Made by a program: the position numbers and the translations under genes | Notes under the pieces: generated by a model | Told to the model about the DNA's origin: nothing | The model's database searches: none | Seen by the model: only the letters and a program-made list of their open reading frames with translations | Part shown: in pieces, positions 33,200-45,507 of the stretch | How positions within the stretch are numbered: position 1 is the first letter of the stretch | Layout: the number at the start of each line of letters is the position of its first letter | Assembly: GCA_026545225.1 (NCBI GenBank) | Contig: CM048849.1 | Location: 44,540,336-44,604,335 of the forward strand | Direction of reading: 5' to 3' | Origin: Cornus controversa | Taxonomy: Eukaryota > Streptophyta > Magnoliopsida > Cornales > Cornaceae | DNA: 64,000 nucleotides

Positions 33200-33614
33200 T
33201 CTTACATCCGGTTTCATGCGTTACGTGTGCAAAGAAAGCTGCAATCTCACGCTTGGAAATATCATCACTACAAGTGGTGCCAAATTCAGGGTAAGATTTG
33301 GCAGCTTCAAGAAATGCCTGTCTGGTGTAGAAGCTCTTTCCCTCACAACCCCCATCGGCTTTCTCGATGATGGAATTAAAGAATGGGACCGTCACAACTT
33401 CAGCAACCACCACTTTACTTTTTTTGCAAGCACCCTGTTTGCAACCAAAGCAGCAATGTGCATCGGTATTGCCACATATATCATATTTACTGAGGCACAA
33501 ACCCGATGGACATTCGTAGTTCTGGCCCTCCACGGATTCCGGCAGAGATCCGGCCAGGATTCCGGCCACAATGACTGTGACTAAGATGGTCTTTTCTAAA
33601 CTGAAAGAAGCCAT
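32549..33614 (-). CDS. Class IV chitinase 2 (GH19), altered hevein domain and C-terminal tail
   Basis: Exons 33614-33206 and 32997-32549 on the minus strand (GTAAGA...GCAG intron of 208 bp) give 285 residues with an open frame. The signal peptide is about 1-30. The hevein domain (31-63) reads QNYECPSGLCLSKYDICGNT then DAHCCFGC. Compared with chitinase 3, Cys33 is Tyr, Cys41 is Leu, and the sugar-binding aromatics at 46 and 53 are Ile and His. Catalytic Glu134 (HVTHETG) and Glu143 (FCYINE) are kept. The GH19 domain has small insertions (GESGDPKKYC, LLGEGKGF), and GFGETNRAIN replaces [10 protein letters not shown]. After the usual final Cys (NHLDC) come ten more residues, SSTIALSQSI, a possible vacuolar-sorting tail by analogy with class I chitinases. 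It is probably still a chitinase that binds chitin poorly, or has a new role. Confidence 0.93.
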
Positions 33615-33693
33615 GTTGAACCCAACTAGTATATATTGTTAATTAGCTAGAAGAGAAATATTGTGTGGTGTAATAACAAGCTTGAGAGTGAGG

Positions 33694-33703
33694 TATTTAT
33701 AAT
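33694..33703 (-). promoter_or_regulatory. TATA box of chitinase 2
   Basis: Minus-strand ATTATAAATA, about 80 bases upstream of the ATG. The DNA beyond it (GCATGCATGCGAAGCTACCA on +) aligns with the other two chitinase promoters. Confidence 0.75.
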
Positions 33704-34584
33704 GCATGCATGCGAAGCTACCACTCAATTTTCTACAATATAATATCATTCATTTTATTTTATGTTATGTTATTTCGAGGAGGCTATATATATAATCATG
33801 GAGCATCAATATAATATCCATTGTCCAGATATAAATTTCCAAGTTGATGCATGTGTGTTTGTGTGTGTCTCTATATATATATTCATGTTCCTTCCCTTTC
33901 CCTGTAGACCCGCTCTGCATGGTTGAATATATAGTACGCACGTAGTTCTATTATATGAAGCTACTTAATAATTAGCTCTCTAATCAAAATTTTAATATTT
34001 GGAGTATATATTTGTATCCTGTCAATTTTAAAATTATACTAATTTGAATGCCACTTTTATGTGCAAAATTATTTTACCAATGCATTTATATACATAGGTA
34101 CGTACGTACATCCATGCAAATGACAACAACTGCCATTGATTTTAACTCTAACATATATATACAGTTTATACCACTTTATTTATTGGGAGACTATCTACTT
34201 CATTTATTAAGATGAATCCATGTCAACAAATTAAGAGATCAAAATTTTGAATTTTGTTACATCATTGAAACCTAAAAACCCATCTGATACAAAGAAATAA
34301 ATGCCAAAAGACATGAAGTTATGGGTCGGTGTGTATTTTAATGTGATAATTAGTGCATATATGTCTCTCTTACAATACTTAATGGCAAAACACCGCACAA
34401 ACGTAATCACGCCAGACCAAGAAAAGATACTAAATAATAGTTAACCAGAATTGTTAGGCTGAAGATTTTATCCATAGATTGTAACAATTCTGTCTAACAA
34501 TAGCATTGTACATAATTTTTCTTATAATCATACATGCATAATTAGTACATGCATGTCTCTCTTTCACATCCTTAAATCATCCCT
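33704..34584. other. Chitinase 2 upstream region, then unassigned AT-rich DNA
   Basis: Shared promoter words (CTCAATTTTCTA, ATATCCATTGTCCAGATATA) run to about 33850. After that nothing is recognised. Confidence 0.5.
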
Positions 34585-36030
34585 CTAAACTTTAACATTT
34601 GTATTCACAATTTGAAAAAGTTTTTGGAACCTTATAAGATATTTAGAAAGTTTCCAATTTTTGTACATTGCATATTAAAGAAGGACAGTAATTTCAGACA
34701 TTTTTTGAAGAATAGAAAGACATTTAGCTTAAAATCAGGTGAATATTTCTTTTGGAAAAAAGCTAATTCCTCACCAAAGTTGTGGCTTAAAGGCATCTCT
34801 TCAAAATAAATTGTTGAAAATCATTAGCTGCTTCATAATGGGCAATAAAAAAGAATCATATGTCATCCGTTTCATATTAATTGTTCATTTTTTTTTCTTT
34901 TCATAACTACCCTTTAAGTTTGTAAAAATCTCTCAACTTAGTAATACACATAGTTAAACAAATAAGGGCAACTTGGTAATTTTATAAGGGAACAATGCAT
35001 TAATTGCAAGTTTCCTTAAGAAATTGTAGTCTAAGTTAGGCAGAAAAATTTATTTGTAGGTTGTACCAATTATGCCTAACTATAGCATTGTCCATAATTT
35101 TTCTTACATGATATACATGCATAATGTACATGTCCCTCTTTCACAACCTTAAATCATCCCTCCAAATTTTAACATTTGAATTGATAATTTGAAAAAGTTT
35201 TTGAAACCTTATAAGGATATTTTAGAAAGTTTCCAATTTTTGTACATTGCCATAGTAATTTCATACATTTTTTTGAAGAATAGAAAGACATTTAGTTTAC
35301 AATCAGGTGAATATATATATATATATATATATATTGGTTATGTAAGTCAATAGTATTGAAGAAGAAAATTTACAAGCAATATTCCAGGGATATAGGAACA
35401 TATAAGAACAAGATGCATTGCATCAACAAATAATCACAACCATATGAAACAATTGCATGAAAAGATCGAGAAGCTAATTGATCATCAATATTAAGTTCTG
35501 CAAGATAGGTTTGATAGCAGGGACTCAGTAGCAGCTAGCGTAGCATCAAGATCTCATGGAGATTAATAGTGAAGTGAGGAGTTGGAGCCTATTTCCCATA
35601 AGTATGGTCTGGAGGCTTCCTTTCAGTCCTAAGTTAAGAAGTCTTGACTTGATTATCTCTGAGATTGAATTGATGATTGCTCTTGTAGATGATGATTTGT
35701 CTTTGAAACATCTGAAATTCCTTTCTTTCCAGATAGAGTAAATGCATCATGCCAAAATAAGGTGAATATTTCTTTCGGAAAAAAGCTAATTCCTCACCAA
35801 AGTTGTGGTTTAAAGGCATCTCTTCAAAATATATAAATGGTTGAAAATCATTAATTGCTTTATATTTGGTCAATAAAAAAGAATTATATGTCCTCCGTTT
35901 CATATTAGTTGTCCATTTTTTTTTTCTTTCCATAACTATCTTTTAAGTTTGTAAAAATCTCTCAACTTAGTTATACACATAGTTAAACATATTTGGACAA
36001 CTTGATAATTTTATAAGGGACAATGCATTA
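34585..36030. repeat. Two tandem copies of a non-coding block (also at 45561-46320)
   Basis: The block runs AACTTTAACATTTG, AAGTTTCCAATTTTTG.ACATT, GAAAGACATTTAG, CACCAAAGTTGTGG.TTAAAG, GTTTGTAAAAATCTCTCAAC. It is found at 34585-35020 and again at 35160-36030. The second copy is split at about 35310-35755 by an (AT)n run and about 400 bp of unrelated DNA. The third copy follows the chitinase ghost at 45561. Confidence 0.8.
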
Positions 36031-36036
36031 ATTTTA

Positions 36037-36889
36037 GGGAAAATTAGATTTTGGTGACCAAAATTAAAAATATTTGATTTATAGTGACCTTAAAGTCAAT
36101 AAAAGGTAAATAGTGATCAATCTTGAAAAGTAATTGCCAATGAGTGACCATTTAACTTTAATGTCCAAAATACCCTCTCTTTTATTTAGAAATTCTCAAT
36201 CCTTTATTCGTCTTCTCCAATCTCAATTCTAAATATCAAATATTCAAAAGATATACAAAGATTCTAGAAAAGAAAGTATATCTAGAGAGAGAATCTCTCT
36301 CCCTATATATATATATATTTAGACATATATGTTCATCTTACAATTAATGCATGTATGTGCATATATGAATTTTTTTTTTCTTTGGTAAATTTTAGGAATC
36401 CAAAAATACAGCAAGAGTTATAACTTGAAATGAATTAGCTATGGGATACCTTATATAAGAAAAAAAGAAAGATATGAGGCAGTAAGTAATATGTTTATTA
36501 GCCAAGTTTATTCATATCCTCCAATATTTCTTATTAATAATTAATTGCACCCAAATTAGGTTTTTTTGTTCTGTTTTTCTGTTAATGAGATATTAATATA
36601 CAAGAATATATATATATATATAAATTGTATCTTCTTTAGAATGTATATATGTTCATATATTGTATACAAGTCATTGGATTCTTTAAATTTTTTTTATATT
36701 TGGATTTGAAAAAAATGAAGAAAAGATGGAGATTTATGGACAGAATGAATGATATTTTGGGCTTTAAGATTAAATGGTCACTTATTAGCAATTATTTTTT
36801 AAGTTTGGTCACTATTTACCTTTTATTGGGTTTAAGGTCACTAAATAGCAATATTTTTTCAATTTTGGTCACTGAAATCTAATTTTCCC
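36037..36889. mobile_element. MULE-type MITE, family A copy 1, 853 bp
   Basis: Inverted repeats of about 120 bp begin GGGAAAATTAGATTTTGGTG and pair with the complement of GGGAAAATTAGATTTCAGTG. Both contain GTGACCAAAATT and AATAAAAGGTAAATAGTGA. An exact 9-bp target duplication TTAATTTTA lies at 36028-36036 and 36890-36898. No coding capacity. Confidence 0.92.
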
Positions 36890-36898
36890 TTAATTTTA

Positions 36899-37503
36899 AT
36901 ACCAAAGATAGGATTGAGCGAGTAGTCTAAGTTATCTCTTCGTCTTCTAAATTTAAAAGTTCAAAATTTAAACATGTGCATTATTTATTTATCAGAATAT
37001 ATAAACGAAGGGAAATGCATGTGCATTATTTATTTGACACATGTCAAAGTGTGCTTACCAAAGATTTGATGTGGTTTTTGAGATCTACGCACGTGGTGAT
37101 GAAAGAAGGTAAAAATAAATAAATAAATGTGTGATGTGTGCAATATTTATATATTTCATTGAACCAATTGGATACAGTATAATAATTGAACAAGAGCAAT
37201 TTTAAATAACCCAAGTCTTGGGCCTATAAATCATTATTCATTGAATAATATTGTAGAGGGAATCTTGTATGTTATGAATGAAAGACAAAACTATCATTTC
37301 TTTTAATTACCCAAAAACAAAAACAAAAAAAATTCAATTGTCTATTTTGGACCACAATATGATCGGATTAGATATCCCTTCAACAAGTGAAGTTATAGAT
37401 ATATTATTTATCATATATCATACACAAGACTTCCATTTAGTACTTGTGAGTTCAAAATATATTATTTATCATTATCATACACAAGACTTCAATTTATCAT
37501 GTC

Positions 37504-37536
<33 letters not shown>

Positions 37537-37679
37537 TTATATACACACACACTAGTAAAACTACACGTGCTTTGCAAGTGAGTAAAAATTCAATTTAACA
37601 CAAATTTATAAATTAACTGTTTGAACCTCAAAGTTCAATTTCTTAGAAGTGTAATGTACAATTATTTATGTGTATCTAA

Positions 37680-37736
<57 letters not shown>

Positions 37737-38411
37737 TACATTTTTAGGAGTCTATTAGCAATTATATTTGTGAGTTATTTTTATATATTTATTTTTGTAT
37801 ATATATAAAGTTTACATTTTTAGGAGTCTATTAGTATATCTAGCTAAATTCTACTTTGTTAGGAGCCTATTAATAGTTATATAAATTCTACTATTAGTAG
37901 TTGTTTTGTGTAAATTGTATTTAGTTATACGTGAAATTGTATGTATTTACTTTAATTTTAATTACTTTCTCTGTTAAAGAATTTCTATAAATCGGTGTGT
38001 ATTTTAATGTTTGGCCTGTGGATACAGTATAATAATTGAACAAGAGCAATGTTAATAATAATTGAGAGTGGAGGGAGTCTTGTGTGTTATGAATGAAAGA
38101 CAAAACTATTCATTTCTGGTACTTACCCCCAAAAAGAAGTTAAAAAAATAAAAATAAAAGTATTCGTTATTTAATATACTAAGTGACAAATATGCTATTA
38201 TTCTAAATATTTAATATTTGATGCATGTGAACCCATCCTCTGTGATTCACCCACCAATTTGGAAAGAAAACGTGTATAAAAATGCAGTATTATAAGATGA
38301 TAAACAGGAAAGGACGTGTTTGTCGATAAGTTCAAATCAAGTCTGCGTCCCTTATCTTCAGATAAAGCTTTGAATACAAACCCGTCATCACTGTACTGAA
38401 ATGAGGATAAG

Positions 38412-38458
<47 letters not shown>

Positions 38459-38460
38459 CA
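36899..38460. repeat. Duplicated non-coding block with (AT)n tracts
   Basis: 36960-37270 (CAAAGTGTGCTTACCAAAG, TGGTTTTTGAGATCTACGCA, GTATAATAATTGAACAAGAG) matches 46440-46740. 37335-37500 (TTGGACCACAATATGATCGG) matches 57400-57520 and 59285-59420. 38300-38410 (GGAAAGGACGTGTTTGTCGA) matches 46870-47005 and, diverged, 57790-57960 and 59500-59650. Long (AT)n runs lie at about 37682-37734 and 38413-38452. No genes seen. Confidence 0.75.
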
Positions 38461-39309
38461 ATTTATGGAATCAAACCCATTTTTACTCAATTTTCAATCT
38501 CTCTCTCAGTGACAATTCTCTTTCTTTTTTGTGAATTTTTCATGGTTTCACTCGGTGCAACCCGCCCCGATTGCCCCCAGTCATTAAATGGGGAAAAATG
38601 GGGCGGGGACGGGCTTTTGAATTCCTTCCAAGGTGAGGGATCGTATTGCCGGGCTTTTAATTGGAATGGGGTAATATTTGTTTTAGCAGGGCAAGGTAGG
38701 GTTTAGATAAACTCGTACCATGTTCGTTTTGTTGTCATTCTTGACCGTGACGGATCAGATATTTTATTGACAGAGCCAGGAGCGCCATTGAAGAATGATA
38801 AGATAAAGGAAAATTGAAAATAAGTTTTTTAAACAAAATAATAAATATTAAAAAATATTTTGATTGATAATATTTTCAATGGTGATATTTACAATTTTTC
38901 TCAATGAACTTTTATATTAAACAAGATTTTCATACAAAATGGAAGAGAAAAACATTGTATATTCAAGTAACACAATTATACAAACTAAAACAGATTCTAA
39001 TATGAACTTGTATTCTAGTGTATATCTCATTCACTTTTACAATGTATACTACTAAGAAATTTTTAATGAGAGGTGATATATTACTTCTCTTTTGTTCAGT
39101 TGCACTTTCATTTTTTTAAAAAAATGTCACTTCTAATCTTAACTCCATATATGAATGATTACTTTTTTTCAAAATATTAAACTACCCTTTTAAATATCAT
39201 CTCTCTATCTCCAATCTTTAATATTTTCGGATTCTTTTGACAGAATAAACAAAAAATATCAAAAAAAAAAGTTACCCCAAAAAAATTACCCAAACAAAAA
39301 AGTTCTTTC
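38461..39309. other. Non-coding; GC-richer patch of a possible decayed MITE at about 38550-38740
   Basis: The patch GGGGCGGGGACGGG...ATCGTATTGCCGGG resembles 52320-52510 (GGGGCGGGA...CAATCGTATTGAAAG) in the same orientation, so both may be remains of one element family. Nothing else recognised. Confidence 0.45.
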
Positions 39310-39781
39310 TTTTTACAGGACCTAAAAATAGTTATATATGTTGAATAAATTATCTTTCGACAAGGCCAAATTTTTTTTTTATCTCTATTAAATAAATTAT
39401 CTTTTTTGGCAAGAGCCAAAAATTAAAAAGTATCCAAAAAAAAGTTATCCTGTTGAATAAATTATATCTTTTGACAGGACCCAAAAACAAAGTACTTAAA
39501 AAAAATTTATTCTTATTAAATAAATTATCTCCATTGAGTGGACTCAAAAATAAGTTATCTTTATTGAATAAATTATTTCTTCTGATAGGATTAAAAAGAA
39601 AAAAGAAATTATCTCTTTTCAAAGGATCAAAATTTTTTTTTTATAAAAAAAAGTAATCTTTGTTAAATAAATTATCTTTTTTGACAAGATAAAAAAAAAC
39701 CTAAGAAAAAGTTCTCTTTTGATAGGGGCAAAAAAAAAAAGCACTAAAGAAGATAAAAAAGTTATTTTTTTTTATAGAAAC

Positions 39782-39850
<69 letters not shown>
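39310..39850. repeat. Degenerate minisatellite followed by a long (AT)n
   Basis: A unit of about 50-65 bases built on TATTGAATAAATTATCT, TTTTGACAGGACCAAAAA and AAAGTTATC is repeated some seven to eight times at 39310-39780. Pure (AT)n covers about 39786-39850. No coding. Confidence 0.7.
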
Positions 39851-39853
<3 letters not shown>

Positions 39854-40082
39854 AGTAAAGAAGTTAAAAAAGTTTAAGTTTATAGTATAAAGGGTAGTTG
39901 TGGTATTATAAAATAAGGAATGGTGTATTTAATTAAGGTCCTTCTTGTCATTTTCTTTAAAAGAAAAAGACAAGTGGAGTGTAATTGTAGAAAATAGGAG
40001 TGCGAATATCGCCTCCCTTTCTAATAAGTCAAATTAGTTAAACTACAACAAACCTAAAAAGTCCTTACTTGCATTAATTTAA
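39851..40082. other. Short non-coding stretch
   Basis: Nothing recognised; ends with the target copy of the next MITE. Confidence 0.4.
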
Positions 40083-40648
40083 GAAAAAATTAGATTTTGG
40101 TGACCAATCTTAAACAAAATTACTCTAAAGTGACCATAAAGTTTAAAAAAATGAATAGTCATCAAAATTGAAACTTAATTGCTAATGAGTGACTATTTGA
40201 GGTTAATTTGGTAAAAAAATACTTCATATTTATTAAACATTCTAAAAATAATTTTTAGATGACAAAATTACGATTCAATATAAAGATAACTTCTTGAATT
40301 CATCATCCTCTCTCTCTTCCTCGTCCATCATTCTCTTTTTTTCTTTTTTAATTTGCCAGTCTACCAATTAAAAATATACGATTTCTTTATCATTCTTGTC
40401 TCTTTTTCCATTCTCTTTACCATGGTCTTAAAACATACTATCCAAGAGAAAAAGAAGTTACATAACAAATTTGAGACATATTAAGGATTGCTTAAATTTG
40501 CTTACAAAGTGTTTGAAAGAATGAAAAATGAGAATTCTTTTTTTTTTTTTCTTGCAAAGAGATAAAAAATGTTATTAGATCAACAAAACAAATATTATAA
40601 TCATCATTTGTATTCAATTCATACTAAATCTGTGTAGAAATTGAGAAG

Positions 40649-40698
<50 letters not shown>

Positions 40699-41536
40699 AC
40701 AAAATTGAGGTTACCGATATATGACAAGTATAAACTTGGAGTATATTGCTTCTCAATTTCTATGCTAAAATGGAAGAAAAGAAGAGCCATTCTACTTGGA
40801 CCTGAGAAAAAAATGAAAAAAATTCAAATCAAATGCTTCTGCAATGATATTTATATTGTTCCAATTTGAAGAAGGTTAAACAACCTCAACATCATTCACA
40901 CAGGCTATGCCATTTCGTACAAAAAAAATTGTTATTTCAATTGCTTTATCAAATAATTTATTTTTTAACATATGCTATCAATTATCCAAAACCAATAAAA
41001 AGAAATTCATTTCCAATAGATAACAAGACCACTATAAAAAAGAAACAAAATCACTACAAGATCCAACTGTATGAGAAAATGATTTTAATTGTTATCGCTC
41101 TAAATTATTGTTTTTCATTCTAGTTGTTACTCCAATATTCTAGTTGTTATCACCAAATAACAACTTCTAACATCACTTACAAATAAACAATAAAAATCAG
41201 GAATTATATAAGAATATAAATAATACAATGTATAAAAATAAAAACAAATAATTATTAGTTAAAAGTTCTTTCTAAATATTTATTAATTAAGGAACTTGAA
41301 AGAGTCGCTGCTTATTAGGCAACTTGAAGAAAAATGTTTAATTGAGATTAATGTAAATGGTAAATTTGTTCAATTATAAATAATTTATTTGAGAAAGAAT
41401 ATTTACGTAATAAGTGATCAAATGGTCACTCATCAGCAATTAAGTTTCAATTTTGGTGACTATTCATCTTTCTCGGACTTTATGGTCACTTTAGAATAAT
41501 TTTATTTAGAATTGGTCACCAAAATCTAACTTTTCC
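40083..41536. mobile_element. MULE-type MITE, family A copy 2, 1454 bp
   Basis: The ends (GAAAAAATTAGATTTTGGTG and the complement of GGAAAAGTTAGATTTTGGTG) and inner arm words (AATTGCTAATGAGTGAC) match the copy at 36037. An exact 9-bp target duplication TTAATTTAA lies at 40074-40082 and 41537-41545. It holds an internal (AT)n at about 40650-40694 and unrelated AT-rich filler, with no transposase. Confidence 0.9.
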
Positions 41537-41545
41537 TTAATTTAA

Positions 41546-42146
41546 TAATAAATGAATGAAACTTATTTTTGTATTGAAAATTTGAACTATTTTCAGTTAG
41601 GTTCTCCAAATCAAAAATTATTTTATAATTAGATTAAATCAAATAAATAAGAAATTGTTCGTGTTACAATATGAGTCTTCACATTTTTATAATGAGTGTA
41701 TGTTGTAGTTTCCATATGTCTATTGATAAATAGACATTTTTTTTATTTAGGTTTTTGTTTTTCGTACCTTCTTATAAGAGATTGTGACCTTTCATTAAAA
41801 AAAAAAAACTGAAATAGAGTGGCAGAGGATTAAAGATGGAGATATAAAGTGCCCAAAGATCAAAGAGAGATGGGGGAGGGAAGATCAAATTTGAAGGTAA
41901 AAAATTAGAAATATGGACAATTTTAGAATATATAAAATTATATATATTGAAAATAAAAATATAAAAAAATTGAAGAGGTAGTTTGAAAATATTTTAAATA
42001 TATATAAAAAAGGCAAAAAAGAAAAAGAGAGTTGATTAGGTCATATTCAAACATTTCAGTGGGGGAGAATTTATATAATGAGATTTTTCATAATATATAG
42101 GTATATAATACAAATAAAAAAAAATCAGTGGGAATGTCGTGTCATG
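41546..42146. other. Non-coding AT-rich DNA
   Basis: No gene or element recognised. Confidence 0.45.
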
Positions 42147-42492
42147 AATTCTTGTCCCACATTGGATCCGGGTGTGGAGGGTCTTGGACATATAAGGATG
42201 GGTGTTAGCACTATCTAAGAGCTAAAGCTTTTGGGTAGGATCATAAGCACCCAGTCTGTGACAACTCTTATTAGTGCGAGCTCAATCATTGATTTGGTGT
42301 CATGCTTAAGCGCCTATACGAAAGTGTCCCGGTTGGGTACTGGTCTGTTGTTAGGGTGGATGGGTAGGAGGAGAATTTCATGAATTATTGTCCCACATCG
42401 AATTTGAATGCGGAAGTTCTTGGGCATATAAGAATATGTGTTGGCACCACCTAATAGCTTAAGTTTTTGAATCAAATTGCAAGCATCCAGTC
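42147..42492. mobile_element. Possible TRIM (miniature LTR-type element), decayed
   Basis: Two direct repeats of about 115 bp (42147-42263 and 42374-42492) share CATGAATT.TTGTCCCACAT, TCTTGG.CATATAAG and AAGC..CCAGTC. The TTGTCCCACATYG...CATATAAG pattern is typical of plant TRIM terminal repeats. No primer site was recognised between them, so this is an uncertain fossil, broken. Confidence 0.45.
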
Positions 42493-42746
42493 CTGAGTCC
42501 CAGACAGTCCACACTAACTGAATAATACATGGTCTATCTTTGTGGACAAATATGACATTTAACAAGGTTTTTTTAGCATTGTCATGACCCTAACATGGGA
42601 GTGTATGTAAAATTTAGATTCGGTTAATTTGAATAGATGAATGGACTTAAAATAAAGGGAATTGAATTTAAATAAAATATTGACCACAAAGTTGAATTCA
42701 GAAGCCTAAATTAATGTTAGATTGGAAGTGCACGAGACATATTTTA
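42493..42746. repeat. Dispersed repeat copy (see 23925-24090)
   Basis: 42535-42735 matches 23850-24085: GACAAATATGA.ATTTAAC, GATTCGGTTAATTTGAATAG, GAATTTAAATAAAATATT. Confidence 0.65.
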
Positions 42747-42987
42747 TAGAAAATTAGATTTTGGTGACCAAAATTGAAAAAAAATTTCTATAGTGATCTT
42801 AAACTCAACCAAATCCAAAAATATTTGCGAAATAGTTATCATTTTTCGGTATTTAAAGTTTATGTCCTAGATACCGTGCACCCACAACCCATTACCTGCC
42901 ATCCTCCACATTCTTTAAGATATACATTAATAGCTTGATGATCTAACGGTCTTTTTTTCAATTTTGGTAATCAAATCTAATTTTTCA
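42747..42987. mobile_element. MULE-type MITE, family A copy 3, 241 bp
   Basis: Ends TAGAAAATTAGATTTTGGTG and the complement of TGAAAAATTAGATTTGATTA, with GACCAAAATTGAAAAA inside the left arm. An exact 9-bp target duplication CATATTTTA lies at 42738-42746 and 42988-42996. It is the shortest member of the family. Confidence 0.85.
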
Positions 42988-43054
42988 CATATTTTATTAC
43001 AATCATTATTGGAATCAAAACCTTATTATATGGATTGCAAATGAGTTGTTGTGC

Positions 43055-43660
43055 CTAAGGGTGCACAAAGAACCAGTCGAACCGGAACCGAAACCGGAAT
43101 CGTACTTGAACCGAACCGAACTGAACCGTTCACTACGGTTCCGGTTCCGGTTTCAAATTTTAGGAACCGTTCACTACAGTTCCTGTTTCGATTCCAAGTT
43201 AAGGTACAGGAACCGTTAGAAATATATATATATGAATAATAATTGTTTCTAAGTTCTAGTGTTCTACATAAATATATAATATACAATGTATAAAATAGAT
43301 AATATATAAATAAATACTAATACATTCTAAATTATAGTGTTCTATTTATATAATATATAGATAAATACATTTAGCTTCTAAGTTCTAATGTTCTATATAT
43401 TTATATAATATAAGATATATAAGTAAATACTAATAGCTTTTAATATATTGTTATATCTAGGGGTGCACAAGTATGAGTGTGTATCTTGTCAATATTTAAA
43501 AAAAAAAAAAAAGTTGACAAAGAGTCGTTGAGGAACCGGTATCGGAACAACAAAGAACCGCAAAGAACTGGAACCGAATCGAACTCAACGATTCCGGTTC
43601 CGGTTCCAAAATTAAGGAACCGTAAGAAAGATCGTAACCAACGCACAAGGTTACAATTTG
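43055..43660. mobile_element. Two CCGGTT-rich MITE-like elements
   Basis: The first (about 43055-43225) begins AAGGGTGCACAAAGAACC and is full of GGTTCCGGTT/AACCGGAACC words. The second (about 43455-43650) begins TAGGGGTGCACAAGTATGAG and is the inverted relative of 60905-61080. AT-rich DNA lies between. Target duplications are not clear. Confidence 0.55.
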
Positions 43661-43839
43661 AGCAAAATTTGAGAGACGTAAATATCGAAAAGTCTTACTT
43701 CCATTTTTGGAGAGGCTGCTCCGAAATCAAGCCATGCAAATATGTGTGAGCAATAATGGATGATATATAAACATGCACGTATATGTTGATTTATCAACCT
43801 AACTATAAAACAAAACAAAAAGTGTTGTCCCGATTGTTT

Positions 43840-44155
43840 GTTTTGGACATTATAAGCCGAATGTGGGATTCACATCTGACATTAATTAAGGAGTCCAATT
43901 TTTTTGGTTTTGTTTATTATTCTTTGAAGTCTAAATATAATCCATGCTAAATCATGTCAGAAGGATTAATCTTTTCTTTTTTATTTTTTCCCTCTTTCTC
44001 CCTGATATTGAAGTTTAGTATAAAAGAAGAAGAATACTTTAGGCTATGAAGCACAGAAACAAACACAAGACACAAATTCGACGAACACATCGACATGACA
44101 AATTTTTAAAAAATGGGACACATATACGGCATAGATATGCCAAAACATAATAATA

Positions 44156-44187
<32 letters not shown>

Positions 44188-45431
44188 ATAATCTTTGGTC
44201 ATTTAATCCATATAATCATGAATAAAAGCATTAATTTAGAGCATATATTTAGATGTTTGTTAATTTTATATTTTGTTCTAATTAATCCATAATATAATTT
44301 AAATTGCATTAAATCTCATTTTTTTAAAAATAATAATTACAAAATCACCCCACTATGTCTTAAAAGTGTCTTGCCGTGTCCCCTGCCGTATTCCCTGCAT
44401 GTCAAAAACTAATTTTTTTAAAGTGTTGGACACGTGTCCGAAGAGTGTCTGTCATCGCTATGACACCCCTAGATGAAGTATCCCTACTTTTTAGATTTGG
44501 GGCCCACCAACAAACAAAGCATGCCACAGAATGAAACGAGACCTAAATATGTGAGGGTATTTTTGTCATTTTACGTTAATTCTTAATCCAAATAGTTTCA
44601 AATATGGGTAAATTGCACTAATTTGTAAGTTGGAGGGCGTTTATTGTACTCAAAAAAAGAAGAGGGAGGTATTGTGCACCATTTTAAAATCAGATGAAGA
44701 TTTATTGCACTTTAACCTAAAAGAAATGATCATGAGATTCGGCATAGCATAGCACAACACACAAACAATTGTATTGTAATAATAATTTAAAGAATTATCC
44801 ACATTATATACTTAGAATGTTGAAGTTCCATGAAGAAAAGTATTTGGCTATTAGCACGAAAGCATCTTATGCTGCGTTTGGTACACAGTAATGAAATGGA
44901 ATGACCATTCTATTAAAATGATAATGAAATGAAAATGGGAATGGAATGAAATGGTCATTATCATTCTATTGTTTTGTTTCAAACATAAAATGATGCAGGA
45001 ATGGAATGATGATTACGTTATTTTTGGTAACTAGATTTTATTTTTTTAATGTTTATTTGGAACGGAGTGACCATTCATAGGTTGAGTAGTTGAATGAATT
45101 TTCATTTTTTTTCATTCCAAATGAATGATGCGGAATGGTCATTCTCACTTTAATTTTTCTTAACAAACATAAGAATGAATCTAAAAAAGTAATATCGGCA
45201 TTCCATTCCATTCTATTAAATAGCTATTACCAAAGGTCATAGGTCTAACAAAACAAGGCCAGAAGCTTAGTTCGGAATCAAATCAGCTCTTAATTTTAAC
45301 TCTCCTGTTTTTACTTCCTTTCATCTCCTAAGCTATCTTTTATGTACATTGAATAATGTAGAAATGCAAAATTTTTATTGCTACAGGATGAACCGAACCA
45401 TACATTTTGATTCATATTATATGTTTTGATC

Positions 45432-45472
<41 letters not shown>

Positions 45473-45507
45473 TAATGCTTTAAAATTTGTATTGATAATT
45501 CTTGTTG
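43840..45507. repeat. Chitinase downstream block, duplicated with 50480-53730
   Basis: 43860-43965 matches 50480-50590. 44790-44865 and 45225-45425 match 53360-53460 and 53520-53735 (GCTATTACCAAAGG, AATCAAAT.AGCTCTTAATT, GGATGAACC.AACGATAC-type words). Between them about 44875-45236 is an imperfect foldback (GCGTTTGGTA...TGAAATGGAATG and its inverted end), a probable MITE of which only the right edge remains at 53520. (AT)n at 44162-44187 and 45438-45470. Confidence 0.7.
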
